Both the position numbers and the translations under genes were made by a program. The notes beneath the pieces are model-generated. The model worked only from the letters and a program-made list of their open reading frames with translations. It ran no database searches and was not told the origin of the DNA. Below are positions 23,976 to 32,123 of a stretch of 34,547 bases of DNA, piece by piece (the first letter of the stretch is position 1; every line of letters starts with the position of its first letter). The stretch comes from JAXMEQ01 sp046348225 (lineage in GTDB: Bacteria > Pseudomonadota > Gammaproteobacteria > Burkholderiales > Burkholderiaceae_C): the NCBI GenBank assembly GCA_046348225.1, contig JAXMEQ010000014.1, positions 1-34,547 on the forward strand. Direction: 5' to 3'.

Positions 23976-24749
23976 ATGGCCAAGTGGACACCCTTCCCCC
24001 ACGCTGGCGACTATGCGTTTGACGCTGCCACGGTGCACAAGCACTGGGACCGGCTGCATGCCGGTGACCACGAGCCATGCCCGAAGGAACCCGCCGTGCT
24101 GGACGCCTGGGCCCTGTTTCACAGTGGTGAGTTCCAGCGCGCGGCCGACGCCGGCCTGAAGGCCGGTGGTGCCGGCATCACCGTGGCCAACAAGGCCACC
24201 AGCCTCTACGCCAACTACCTGGAGAAGAAGGAACGCACGCGGCTGGACCTGTTCATGGAAGTGGCACAGCGCGCGGAAGCCCATGCGGCCACCGACCCGC
24301 GCAATCCGAATGCGTGGTACTGGCACGCCTACGCGCTGGGCCGCTACAGCCAGGGCATCAGCGTCGCCAAGGCACTGGCCCAGGGGCTGGGCAGCAAGGT
24401 CAAGGAATCGCTGGAAAAGGCCATCCAGCTGCAACCGCGTCATGCCGACGCGCACATTGCGCTGGCAGCGTTCCATGCCGAGGTGATCGACAAGGTTGGC
24501 TCGCTGATCGGCGGCATGACCTACGGCGCCAAGAAGGACGTGGGCCTGAAGCTGTTCCAGGACGGGCTCAAGCTCAATCCCGGCTCGCCGATCGCCATGG
24601 TCGAGTACGCCAACGGCCTGGTCATGCTCGAGGGTGACCGCAAGATGAAGGAAGCCACGCGGCTGTACGAACAGGCAGCCGCCTGCAAGCCGATGGACGC
24701 CGCCGAGCGGCTTGACGTGGAGCTGGCAAAGGCCCAACTCGCTGACTGA
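23976..24749 (+). CDS. TPR-repeat protein of unknown function
   Basis: This 257-residue protein starts at ATG 23976 behind AAGGAG. It has no signal peptide and consists of helical repeats: YWHAYALGRYSQG, KAIQLQPRHADAHIALAAFHAEV, LKLNPGSPIAMVEYANGLVML and ATRLYEQAAACKPMDAAERLDVELA are clear TPR-like units. The layout resembles cytoplasmic members of TPR families next to regulators. I cannot name a partner. It follows the TetR gene by 20 nt, so the two are probably co-transcribed. Confidence 0.7.
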   Translation: MAKWTPFPHAGDYAFDAATVHKHWDRLHAGDHEPCPKEPAVLDAWALFHSGEFQRAADAGLKAGGAGITVANKATSLYANYLEKKERTRLDLFMEVAQRAEAHAATDPRNPNAWYWHAYALGRYSQGISVAKALAQGLGSKVKESLEKAIQLQPRHADAHIALAAFHAEVIDKVGSLIGGMTYGAKKDVGLKLFQDGLKLNPGSPIAMVEYANGLVMLEGDRKMKEATRLYEQAAACKPMDAAERLDVELAKAQLAD

Positions 24750-24804
24750 GCCCGACGGTGGCGGCCTACAGGGCAGGCCGCAGTCGCTGTCCAGAATGGG
24801 AGGG

Positions 24805-25248
24805 ATGAACATCTTTGAAGCGCTGCATGTCAGCCACGAGACCCAGCGGGCGCTGTGCGCGCAACTGCTGGCCAGCCCGGTCGATGCCACAACGCGCCAC
24901 CGCCTGTTTCTTGACTTGCGCCGGGAACTGCAAGCCCACGCCACCGCCGAGGAGCGCTGCCTTTATGTGCCGCTGTTTGCGCACGACAGCACCGTCAACG
25001 CCTCGCGCCACGCCATTGCCGAGCACCACGACATGGACGAACTGGTGGAAGACCTGCAGGCCAGGGCCTTCAACGACACCGGCTGGCTGGCGCTGGCCCG
25101 GAAGCTGTCGGAGAAGGTGCACCATCACCTGCGGGAAGAGGAAACCAAATTCTTCCAGCTGGCCGGCAAGGTGCTCGGCGAAGCAGAGCAGCGCGCCCTG
25201 GCAAAAGACTACGAGGCGGAGTTCCTTACGCTGCGCATCAAGGACTGA
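24805..25248 (+). CDS. Hemerythrin-like HHE domain protein
   Basis: I use ATG 24805, giving 147 residues starting MNIFEALHVSHETQR; an in-frame ATG nine bases upstream is possible. Iron-binding hemerythrin positions are present: His in VSHETQR, His/Glu in AHATAEERCLY, His in AEHHDMDELVEDL and the HHHLREEETKFF motif. Such four-helix di-iron proteins bind oxygen or nitric oxide or help repair iron centres. No signal peptide is seen. It ends about 60 nt before the convergent wax ester synthase gene, with two hairpins between them. Confidence 0.85.
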   Translation: MNIFEALHVSHETQRALCAQLLASPVDATTRHRLFLDLRRELQAHATAEERCLYVPLFAHDSTVNASRHAIAEHHDMDELVEDLQARAFNDTGWLALARKLSEKVHHHLREEETKFFQLAGKVLGEAEQRALAKDYEAEFLTLRIKD

Positions 25249-25276
25249 GGCAGGCCGGGTCAAGCTGCTCACGGGG

Positions 25277-25318
25277 CGAGCCCTGCGGGCTCGGGAGTGA
25301 CTTCGCGGCGTCACTCCC
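25277..25318. terminator. Two tandem hairpins between convergent genes
   Basis: Hairpin 1 is CGAGCCC-TGC-GGGCTCG (25277-25293). Hairpin 2 is GGGAGTGAC with GTCACTCCC around an 8-nt loop (25293-25318) and contains the stop codon of the wax ester synthase gene. They lie between two converging genes and probably end transcription both ways. Neither has a proper T-run. Confidence 0.55.
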
Positions 25319-26819
25319 CCCACGGCAACATGAGCGTGACCAGCGAGAGCTTGGCGAATTCGGGTTCGAACTCGTCGATGATCTTTTGCGGATCCGGGCA
25401 CAGGGCCGTGTCGGTGATCACGCCGAACTGAACGCCGCCGCCATAGCTCAGGATCGACACACCCAGGCCGATGTCGCCCGACTGCGGCACCCAGAACATG
25501 CTTTGCTCGAGCGTCGAGCCGAGGAACTTGAGTTTCTCGCGCGGGCCGGGCACGTTGGTCATGACGGCCGTGGTCTTCTTGCCGAACAGGTTGAGCATGG
25601 CGTCCTGCGCCGGCTTGATGAGCAGCCCCGCCACCGCCAGCAGGCCGAACGCCAGCAGCGGCTGGGTGCTGCCCTTGAGCGCGCTCATCCGGCGGCGCAC
25701 TTCATACACCCGCTCGACCGGGTTTTCAATGCCGATCGGCAGCACCAGCGGCACCAGGCCAAAACGGTTGCCCAGCTTGTAGGCCTGGTCCAGCGGCCGC
25801 AGGTTGACCGGAATCATGGCGCGGATTTCCTGGCCCGTCACATCGTCGCCCAGCGCCCGCAGGTACTCGCCAATGGCACCCGCCACGCAGCTGAGCAACA
25901 CGTCGTTGATGGAGCAGTTGAGCGCCTTGCCGACGGCCTTGACTTCATCCAGCGGCAAGGGGTCGCACCAGGCCACGCGCTTGGCGCGGCCGGGCTTGCC
26001 CTTCAGGCGGGTTTTGGAGTCGTCGGGCATCAGCGCCAGTGCGGCCGCATCGCTCAGCACCTGGTAGGCCAGCCGCGCCACGTCCAGCGAGCCGGCCATG
26101 CCCTTTTGCGGGTCGCGCAGCATGTGCAGCGAACCGGCCACGCCGTCGCCCGCCGCGCCCAGCGCCTTGACGGTGAAGTCGGTCAGCGGCTTGATCAGGG
26201 TGTCGGCAATCCAGTCTTCCGCGCCATGCGGCGCCTCGCGGCGCCTGCGTTCCGGCGGCGGCGCGCCGCCATCGACCAGCGACATGGTCACCGAGATCAG
26301 TGCAATCCCGTCGGCAATGCAGTGGTGGATGCGCACCAGCATGGCGCTGCCGCCTTCGTAGTCCTCGATCAGCGAGAAATGCCAGAGCGGGTGCTTCGGG
26401 TCCAGCGGCTGCATGGCCAGCTCGCCCACGCGCTTTTGCAGCGCCTGCTGGGCCTGGCCCCGGGCGTGGCGCGGCAGTTTCTCGACCGTGACGTGGTTGG
26501 CAATGTCAAAGTTGCGGTCCTCCACCCAGGTGGCGCCGGCCGCGTCCTCCACCACCTTCTGGCGGAAGCGGTTGTATTTCAGCAGCCGCTCCTGCACCCG
26601 CAGGCAAAGGTCGGCGTACTTGATGCCGGGCTTGAGCGTCCAGACGCCGACGATCATCATCAGGTTGCTGGGCGAGTCCATGCGCAACCAGGCGGTGTCC
26701 ACCTTGGTCATGCGTTCGCCGCTCAGGCCCAGCATGCCGGTGGCCGCGCGGGTGGCGTTCTTCTTCACGGCCTTGGCCGCCTTTTTGGCCACTTCGGGCG
26801 CAACGATTCGGGTCACCAT
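25311..26819 (-). CDS. Wax ester synthase / diacylglycerol acyltransferase (WS/DGAT)
   Basis: This 502-residue protein starts at ATG 26819 behind GGAG. The catalytic motif HHCIADG lies at 165-171. The PLW motif (KHPLWHFSL) and the later ND motif (INDVLLSCVAG) are also present, as in Acinetobacter and Marinobacter WS/DGAT enzymes. The first 35 residues are an extra Lys/Ala-rich segment before the usual TKVDTAWLRMDSP opening and may bind membrane or nucleic acid. The enzyme joins fatty acyl-CoA to a fatty alcohol (wax ester) or to diacylglycerol (triacylglycerol). The reductase at 19182-21167 can supply the alcohol and the divergent acyl-CoA-binding protein the acyl-CoA. Confidence 0.92.
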   Translation of the reverse strand: MVTRIVAPEVAKKAAKAVKKNATRAATGMLGLSGERMTKVDTAWLRMDSPSNLMMIVGVWTLKPGIKYADLCLRVQERLLKYNRFRQKVVEDAAGATWVEDRNFDIANHVTVEKLPRHARGQAQQALQKRVGELAMQPLDPKHPLWHFSLIEDYEGGSAMLVRIHHCIADGIALISVTMSLVDGGAPPPERRRREAPHGAEDWIADTLIKPLTDFTVKALGAAGDGVAGSLHMLRDPQKGMAGSLDVARLAYQVLSDAAALALMPDDSKTRLKGKPGRAKRVAWCDPLPLDEVKAVGKALNCSINDVLLSCVAGAIGEYLRALGDDVTGQEIRAMIPVNLRPLDQAYKLGNRFGLVPLVLPIGIENPVERVYEVRRRMSALKGSTQPLLAFGLLAVAGLLIKPAQDAMLNLFGKKTTAVMTNVPGPREKLKFLGSTLEQSMFWVPQSGDIGLGVSILSYGGGVQFGVITDTALCPDPQKIIDEFEPEFAKLSLVTLMLPWGE

Positions 26820-26969
26820 GCTGTCTCCATGCGGTGCGGGCGGGTTCTGATTCGGGTCCGGCCCCTATTCTGGGGCGTCGGCTCGCCGTAAGATACCGCG
26901 AAGTTACCCGCAGGGCCCGCCCGAAGGTAGACGCCCGCACCCAACCCGCACAACCCCAGGAGCATTTTC

Positions 26970-27224
26970 ATGGCCGACCTCAAAGCCGCGTTCGAAGCCG
27001 CTGTAGCCAATTCCAAGAACCTCAGCGAGCGTCCCGACAACGCCACGCTGCTCAAGATCTACGCGCTGTACAAGCAGGCCACGGCCGGTGACAACGCCGA
27101 GAAGAAGCCCGGCTTTGGCGACATGGTAGGCCGCGCCAAGTGGGACGCCTGGAACGGCCTGAAGGGCACCAGCAGCGATGACGCGATGCAGCAGTACGTG
27201 GACCTGATCGAGTCGCTGAGCTGA
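26970..27224 (+). CDS. Acyl-CoA-binding protein
   Basis: This 84-residue protein has the standard ACBP length and signature: LKIYALYKQATAGDN, then a Lys-rich KKPGFGDM stretch, AKWDAWNGLKGTSSDDAMQQYV and a C-terminal IESL. The conserved Tyr, Lys and Trp residues that hold the CoA and acyl chain are present. The start ATG follows AGGAG. It buffers and carries long-chain acyl-CoA in the cytoplasm. ACBP is uncommon in bacteria; here it is divergent from WS/DGAT across 150 bp, which points to supply of acyl-CoA for lipid storage. Confidence 0.93.
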   Translation: MADLKAAFEAAVANSKNLSERPDNATLLKIYALYKQATAGDNAEKKPGFGDMVGRAKWDAWNGLKGTSSDDAMQQYVDLIESLS

Positions 27225-27227
27225 GGT

Positions 27228-27287
27228 TCAAGCCAAAACGGGCTGCAGCCCGCATGGATACTGCGTGAGCCGCTATGAATTTCATAG
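27228..27287 (-). repeat. Interspersed ~60-bp repeat, copy C
   Basis: Read on the minus strand, this copy begins CTATGAAATTCATAGC, has ACGCAGTATC in the middle and ends TTTTGGCTTGA. It lines up without gaps with copies A (12142-12201) and B (29142-29201). It fills most of the gap between the convergent acyl-CoA-binding protein and CoA-transferase genes. Confidence 0.7.
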
Positions 27288-27296
27288 CGACTCACG
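27264..27296. terminator. Long hairpin between convergent genes
   Basis: Arms of 16 bp (CGTGAGCCGCTATGAA at 27264-27279 and TTCATAGCGACTCACG at 27281-27296) pair with a single mismatch around one base. It overlaps repeat copy C and lies just before the CoA-transferase stop codon. There is no T-run, so the terminator role is a guess from its place between converging genes. Confidence 0.5.
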
Positions 27297-27301
27297 GCCT
27301 T

Positions 27302-28507
27302 TCAGGGATGGCCGGAAACAATCCCCCGGTCGCGCAGCGCCGCGATCTGCGCGGGCGATAGGCCGATTTCGCGCAACACGGCGTCGGTGTCCTGCCCCAG
27401 CGCGGGCGCGTTGCGGCGGTGGCCGCCCGGCGTGCGCGACAGCTTCGGCACAATGCCCGGCACCGCGAGCCGGGTGCCGTCGTCCATCTGGACTTCGTCG
27501 ATCATGCCGCGCGCCCGGTAGTGCGGGTCGGCCGCAATGTCGGCCACGGTGTAGATGCGCCCGGCCGGCACCGACGCGACGGCCAGCACCTCCAGCACTT
27601 CGGCCACGCTGTGCCGGGCCGTCCATTCGCCGATGGCAGCGTCAATTTCGGCCACCCGCGCGACCCGACCGGTGTTGTCGGCCAGCGCCGGGTCCTGGCC
27701 CAGGTCGTCCCGCCCGATCGCGGTCATCAGCCGCTTGAAGATGCTGTCGCCGTTGCCCGCCACAAGCGCGTAGCCGCCGTCCGCGCACGCATAGGCGTTG
27801 CTGGGCGCAATGCCGGGCAAGGCACTGCCAGCCGGGCCGCGCACCGCGCCAAAGGCGCTGTACTCGGGCAGCAGGCTTTCCATGCAGTTGAAGACCGCCT
27901 CGTAGAGTGCCACGTCGACCACCTGACCCTGGCCGGTGGCCTGGCGGTGGTGCAGCGCCATCAGCACCCCAATCACGCCGTGCAGCGCCGCCAGCGTGTC
28001 GCCGATGCTGACCCCCACTCGCACCGGCACCCGGCCCGGCTCGCCCGTCAGGTGGCGCAGGCCGCTCATGGCCTCGGCCACCACGCCAAAGCCGGGCCGG
28101 TCGCGGTAGGGGCCGGTCTGGCCGTAGCCACTGATGCGCAGCATGATGAGCCGCGGGTTGAGCGCCAGCAAGGCGTCCGGCCCCAGACCCCAGCCTTCCA
28201 TGGCGCCGGGGCGGAAGTTTTCAATCAGCACATCGGCCTCGGCGGCGAGCCGGCGCACGATGTCCTGGGCCTCGGTCTCCTTCAGGTCCAGCGCCAGCGA
28301 GCGCTTGTTGCGCGACTGCACCTGCCACCAGACCGAGGTGCCGTCCTTGAGCAGGCGCCATTTCCGCAGTGGATCACCCAGTCCGGGTGGTTCGATCTTG
28401 ACCACCTCGGCGCCGAAGTCGGCCAGGGTCTTGGCGGCAAATGGCCCGGCGATCAGCTGGCCCAGCTCCACCACCTTGAGCCCGGCCAGCGGGCCAGCAC
28501 TGCTCAT
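27302..28507 (-). CDS. Class III (CaiB/BaiF family) CoA-transferase
   Basis: I start at ATG 28507, which overlaps the stop of the PHA-granule gene (ATGA) and gives 401 residues. The N-terminus (GLKVVELGQLIAGPFAAKTLADFGAEVVKIEPP) is the hallmark of the family. The catalytic Asp is the one in GQVVDVALYEAVFNCME. GYGQTGPYRDRPGFG and the C-terminal LGQDTDAVLREIGLS segment also fit. These enzymes move CoA between carboxylic acids. The specific acids cannot be read from the sequence. It is the last gene of the minus-strand run that begins with the molybdoenzyme. Confidence 0.92.
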   Translation of the reverse strand: MSSAGPLAGLKVVELGQLIAGPFAAKTLADFGAEVVKIEPPGLGDPLRKWRLLKDGTSVWWQVQSRNKRSLALDLKETEAQDIVRRLAAEADVLIENFRPGAMEGWGLGPDALLALNPRLIMLRISGYGQTGPYRDRPGFGVVAEAMSGLRHLTGEPGRVPVRVGVSIGDTLAALHGVIGVLMALHHRQATGQGQVVDVALYEAVFNCMESLLPEYSAFGAVRGPAGSALPGIAPSNAYACADGGYALVAGNGDSIFKRLMTAIGRDDLGQDPALADNTGRVARVAEIDAAIGEWTARHSVAEVLEVLAVASVPAGRIYTVADIAADPHYRARGMIDEVQMDDGTRLAVPGIVPKLSRTPGGHRRNAPALGQDTDAVLREIGLSPAQIAALRDRGIVSGHP

Positions 28508-28869
28508 GCCTTCTTCTTGGCCGCAGGCTTCTTCGCAGCGGCTTTGGCCACTGCCTTGTCGAAGGCCTTGGCCGGCTCCTTCTGTGCCAGCAGGTCGTCC
28601 AAGTTCTTGACGATCTCGGACTCGATGCGGTCCTTGAAGGCGCCAAGCAGGAAGCCCAGCCGCGCGTCCAGCTCGAAGCAGTCCTTGGTGACCTTGAGTT
28701 CGCCGTTGACGCCCGAGCGCGTGAAGCTCACCGTGTCCGAGGTCTTGCCCTCTTCGTAGGTGCATTCCATGTCGAACTTTTCCTCGGCCGTCTCGGCCCA
28801 GCGGAAGGCGAGCTTGCGCGCCGCCGGAAGGCCCAGCGAATGCTCACGCTTGATGTGGATGTCAGGCAC
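28504..28869 (-). CDS. Polyhydroxyalkanoic acid system (PHA granule) protein
   Basis: This 121-residue protein starts at GTG 28869, 8 nt after GGAG. The opening PDIHIKREHSLGLPAARKLA is typical of the PHA_gran_rgn family, which is found near PHA synthesis genes. A beta-rich middle (VSFTRSGVNGELKVTKDCFEL) and LGFLLGAFKDRIESEI follow. The C-terminal 30 residues are Lys/Ala-rich (AKAAAKKPAAKKKA), much like the tail of the phasin at 21367-21864. The molecular role of the family is not well known; granule association is inferred. It lies 24 nt after the aminopeptidase gene. Confidence 0.85.
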   Translation of the reverse strand: MPDIHIKREHSLGLPAARKLAFRWAETAEEKFDMECTYEEGKTSDTVSFTRSGVNGELKVTKDCFELDARLGFLLGAFKDRIESEIVKNLDDLLAQKEPAKAFDKAVAKAAAKKPAAKKKA

Positions 28870-28893
28870 CTTGTGTCTCCTTGGCTTGTCGTT

Positions 28894-29973
28894 TCAGGGC
28901 TGGAGCTGTCTGCGCCGCTCGTCTTTGGGCAGGGCGGCCAGCCGCTTGACCGCATCATAAAACCGCTTCCAGTCGCGCTGCTCGCGCTCGAACAGGGCCT
29001 CAAAGCCCGGCACCAGCTCGTCGTAGGTAGCCTGCGCGCCAAAGGCCGCGTTGTTGGCACTGGCGACCCAGGGGTCGTAGCCGGCGAAGCCGCCCCAGCG
29101 TGCCTTGAGCTGCTGGTACTGCGCACGGAATTCTTCATACGCAATCTTTTTCATAGCAGCCTGCGCAGTGTCGCTGCGGGTTGCAGGCACTTTTGGCTCG
29201 TAGATCCCGGCGAGCTTCCGGCGCGTGGCCAGCGCCAGGGCGCGGAACTCGCTGCGCCGCGTGTCAAATGCGGCGTATTCAGCGCGCGCCGCCTCGCCAG
29301 CCTGCGTGGCCAGCCAGCGCGCACCGCCCAGCCGCTCCACGGCCGTGGCAAACGACTCGTTGAACATGGTGTCGTCCTGTACATAAACCACCTGGTGCGC
29401 CAGCTCATGAAAGATCAGCCGCGCCAGTTCGCCTTCCGGGTAGTGGATGAAGGTGTTGAGCAGCGGGTCGCCGCCGGCCCAGTTCATCCAGCCCAGCGTG
29501 GAATAGGCCGGCACGCCATAGACACTGACTTCCAGCCCCTGGGCCTTGAGCTGCGCCGCCTCGGCGCGGGCATCGGCCTCCGCAAAATAGCCGCGGTAGC
29601 TGACGCAGCCGGTTACCGGGAAGCACCAGGTCTTGAGGGTGAGCGAGTATTCGGGCGCGGCCACCACGTTCCACACCACGGCGCGGCGCTGCAGGTCGGC
29701 GTAGCGGCGGTAGCTGGGGTTGTCGGGCAGCTGCAGTTCGCGCGCGGCAAAGTCGCGGATGCGCTGGCTCAGGGCCAGCCGGGCCTTCAGCGGCTCGGGC
29801 GCGGCCGCGTCGGCCAGCCAGTCGTTCACCGGCTTGGCCGCGTTCATCAGGCTCAGGTGACCGTGGACGGACTGCCAGTAATAGCCCAGATTGGCGCAGC
29901 CCGTCAGGCACAGCGCCGCCAGGCTTGCCACCACAACACCAGCACCCAGGGCCATGACGAGCTTGCGTTTCAC
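28894..29973 (-). CDS. Putative lipoprotein zinc aminopeptidase
   Basis: The GTG at 29973-29971 overlaps the molybdoenzyme's TGA (GTGA) and gives 359 residues. The N-terminus is a lipoprotein signal: basic KRK, a hydrophobic core and a lipobox ending LTGC. The zinc-protease motif is HELAHQ within RLIFHELAHQVVY, with a downstream NESFATAVE segment that supplies the third ligand. This matches the putative aminopeptidase family PF10023. It should act on the periplasmic side of a membrane. About 20 residues (EPKVPATRSDTAQAAMKKI) are encoded by an inserted copy of the ~60-bp repeat and may be a linker. Confidence 0.83.
   Translation of the reverse strand: MKRKLVMALGAGVVVASLAALCLTGCANLGYYWQSVHGHLSLMNAAKPVNDWLADAAAPEPLKARLALSQRIRDFAARELQLPDNPSYRRYADLQRRAVVWNVVAAPEYSLTLKTWCFPVTGCVSYRGYFAEADARAEAAQLKAQGLEVSVYGVPAYSTLGWMNWAGGDPLLNTFIHYPEGELARLIFHELAHQVVYVQDDTMFNESFATAVERLGGARWLATQAGEAARAEYAAFDTRRSEFRALALATRRKLAGIYEPKVPATRSDTAQAAMKKIAYEEFRAQYQQLKARWGGFAGYDPWVASANNAAFGAQATYDELVPGFEALFEREQRDWKRFYDAVKRLAALPKDERRRQLQP
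29142..29201 (+). repeat. Interspersed ~60-bp repeat, copy B, inside a coding region
   Basis: This copy aligns without gaps to copies A and C (ATAGC near base 13, GCGCAGTGTC in the middle, TTTTGGCT at the end). It lies antisense inside the aminopeptidase gene, in frame and without a stop, and encodes the segment YEPKVPATRSDTAQAAMKKI. The repeat therefore seems to have lengthened the protein rather than broken it. Confidence 0.6.
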
Positions 29974-32057
29974 GCCAGAGGTTGAACGTCCACCAGGCAG
30001 TCGTAGAACACCGGGCCGCGGCCCAGGTCGGTGAGCTTCTGGCTGGTGAGCTGGTTCACGTTGGTGCCGTCCAGTCCGAACTTGCGCCACCAGATGCCCA
30101 GGCCGTTGACCACGCCAGGGCGGGCCCGCAACGACACCTCGGCCTTGACGCGGTACTCGCCCCGGTCGTTGAACACCCGTACCACGGCGCCGCTGGCGAT
30201 GCCGCGCGCTCTGGCGTCCTGTTCGTGGATCTCCAGCACCGGCTCGCCCTCGATGTCGCGCAGGCTTTTGACGTTGACGAAACTCGAGTTGAGGAAGTTG
30301 CGTGCCGGCGGCGAGATCATGGCCAGCGGGTAGCGCGCACTGCTGCCCGCCAGCTCGTGGTTGGGCAGGTGGTCGGGCAGGCCGTCCAGCCCTTGCTGCG
30401 CCAGCCGTTCGCTGAAGAATTCGCATCGGCCCGACGGCGTGGGAAAGCCGCCGTGGGCGAACGGCGTCTCCGGCAGCGCCAGCGTGGCAAAGCCGCGGTC
30501 CAGCAGCACGTCAAAGTCAACCCGGTCGCCGTAGGCCTGGCGGCACAGCGTCTCGTCGTCGTCGGCAAAGCAGGGCTCGGTGTAGCACATGCGCGCCGCC
30601 AGCGCGCGGAAGATCTGCGTGTTGGGCCAGGCCTCGCCCAGCGGCGCGATGGCGGGCCGGTTCAGCAGCACGTCGGTGTGGCCATAGGACAGGTGCACAT
30701 CCCAGTGCTCCAGCTGGGTGGTGGCGGGCAGGATGTAGTCGGCGTAGTCGGCCGTGTCGGTCTGGAAGTGTTCCAGCACCACGGTGAACAGGTCGTCGCG
30801 GGCAAAGCCCTGCACCACCTTGCCCGACTCCGGCGCCACCGCCACCGGGTTGCTGTTGTAGACCACCAGCGCCTCGATCTTCGGGCCAAAGCCGGGCGCA
30901 CTGTCACGCAGCAGGTCGTCGCCAATGGTGCTCATGTTGATGGTGCGCGGCTGGCGCCCGGCCAGCAGGTCGGGCCGCTGCAACGCGGCTTTGTCGACCG
31001 GGAACTGGCCCGAGCTGGACAGCAGCAGTCCGCCCGCGCGGTGCCGCCAGGCGCCGGTGAGGGCCGGCAGGCAGGCCACGGCACGCGCCGCATTGCCGCC
31101 GCCGCGCACCCGCTGCATGCCGTAGTTCAGCCGGATGGCGGCGGGCTGCGTGGTGCCGTAATCGCGCGCCAGCGCCACAATCTGTTCCACCGGCACGCCG
31201 CACACGCCGGCGGCGCGCGCGGGCGGCCACTGGAGTGCGCGTTCGCGCAGGGCCTCCCAGCCCACGGTGTGGCGGGCGATGTAGTCGTGGTCGAGCCAGT
31301 CGTGCACGATCAGCTCGTGCATCAATGCCAGCGCCAGCGCCGCGTCGGTGCCGGGGCGCAGCGCAATGTGTTCATGGCATTTCTCGGCCGTCTCGCTGCG
31401 GCGCGGGTCAATGCACACCAGCCGTGCTCCGTTGCGCTTGGCCTCCTGCGCCAGCCGCCAGAAGTGCAGGTTGCTGGCAATCGAGTTGCTGCCCCAAATC
31501 ACGATGAGTTTGCTCTCGGCAAAAAACTCCACCCGCATGCCGACCTTGCCGCCCAGCGTCTGCGTCAGGCCCTCGCCACCCGCGGCCGCGCAGATGGTGC
31601 GGTCCAGCAGCGAGGCCCCGAGCTTGTTGAAAAACCGGGCCGCCATGCTATCGCTTTGCACCAGGCCCATGGTGCCGGCATAGCTGTAGGGCACGATGGC
31701 CTGCGGATCGCGCCGGGCGATGGCGCCCAGCCGCTCAGCGATGTCGTCCAGCGCGGCGTCCCAGCCCACGCGCTCGAAGCGGCCGGTGCCCTTGGGGCCC
31801 ACGCGACGCAGCGGATGCAGCACGCGTTCGGGGTGGTAGGTGCGCTCGGTGTAGCGCGACACCTTGGTGCACAGCACGCCGTCGGTCGGCCGGTGTTCGG
31901 GATTACCCTGTACCTTGATCGCCACACCGTCCTGCACTGTGGTCAGCAAGGCACAGGTGTCCGGGCAGTCGTGGGGGCATGCGCCCCGCACCTGAACCGG
32001 CTGGCTGGAAGCTTTCATGGAACTGACGCTAGGGGAGATGCCGATGGTATTGCTCAC
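29970..32057 (-). CDS. Molybdopterin-dependent oxidoreductase with N-terminal 4Fe-4S site
   Basis: This 695-residue protein starts at GTG 32057 behind AGGG; the next ATG (32018) has no ribosome-binding site. The iron-sulfur motif CPHDCPDTCALL with a later GVLCTK gives four cysteines near residues 28-64, as in the DMSO-reductase superfamily. Further family segments are IVIWGSNSIASNLHFW, CIDPRRSETAEKCHEHIALRPGTDAALALAL and PATTQLEHWD. No Tat signal and no partner subunit gene are visible, so it is probably a soluble cytoplasmic enzyme of unknown substrate. It heads a run of four overlapping or nearly touching genes. Confidence 0.88.
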   Translation of the reverse strand: MSNTIGISPSVSSMKASSQPVQVRGACPHDCPDTCALLTTVQDGVAIKVQGNPEHRPTDGVLCTKVSRYTERTYHPERVLHPLRRVGPKGTGRFERVGWDAALDDIAERLGAIARRDPQAIVPYSYAGTMGLVQSDSMAARFFNKLGASLLDRTICAAAGGEGLTQTLGGKVGMRVEFFAESKLIVIWGSNSIASNLHFWRLAQEAKRNGARLVCIDPRRSETAEKCHEHIALRPGTDAALALALMHELIVHDWLDHDYIARHTVGWEALRERALQWPPARAAGVCGVPVEQIVALARDYGTTQPAAIRLNYGMQRVRGGGNAARAVACLPALTGAWRHRAGGLLLSSSGQFPVDKAALQRPDLLAGRQPRTINMSTIGDDLLRDSAPGFGPKIEALVVYNSNPVAVAPESGKVVQGFARDDLFTVVLEHFQTDTADYADYILPATTQLEHWDVHLSYGHTDVLLNRPAIAPLGEAWPNTQIFRALAARMCYTEPCFADDDETLCRQAYGDRVDFDVLLDRGFATLALPETPFAHGGFPTPSGRCEFFSERLAQQGLDGLPDHLPNHELAGSSARYPLAMISPPARNFLNSSFVNVKSLRDIEGEPVLEIHEQDARARGIASGAVVRVFNDRGEYRVKAEVSLRARPGVVNGLGIWWRKFGLDGTNVNQLTSQKLTDLGRGPVFYDCLVDVQPLA

Positions 32058-32123
32058 GCCGTAACCCTATAGTTCGCCGCCTTAGCCCAAAGATTTACAC
32101 ACAGGGTCAGCAGGAGACACAAC

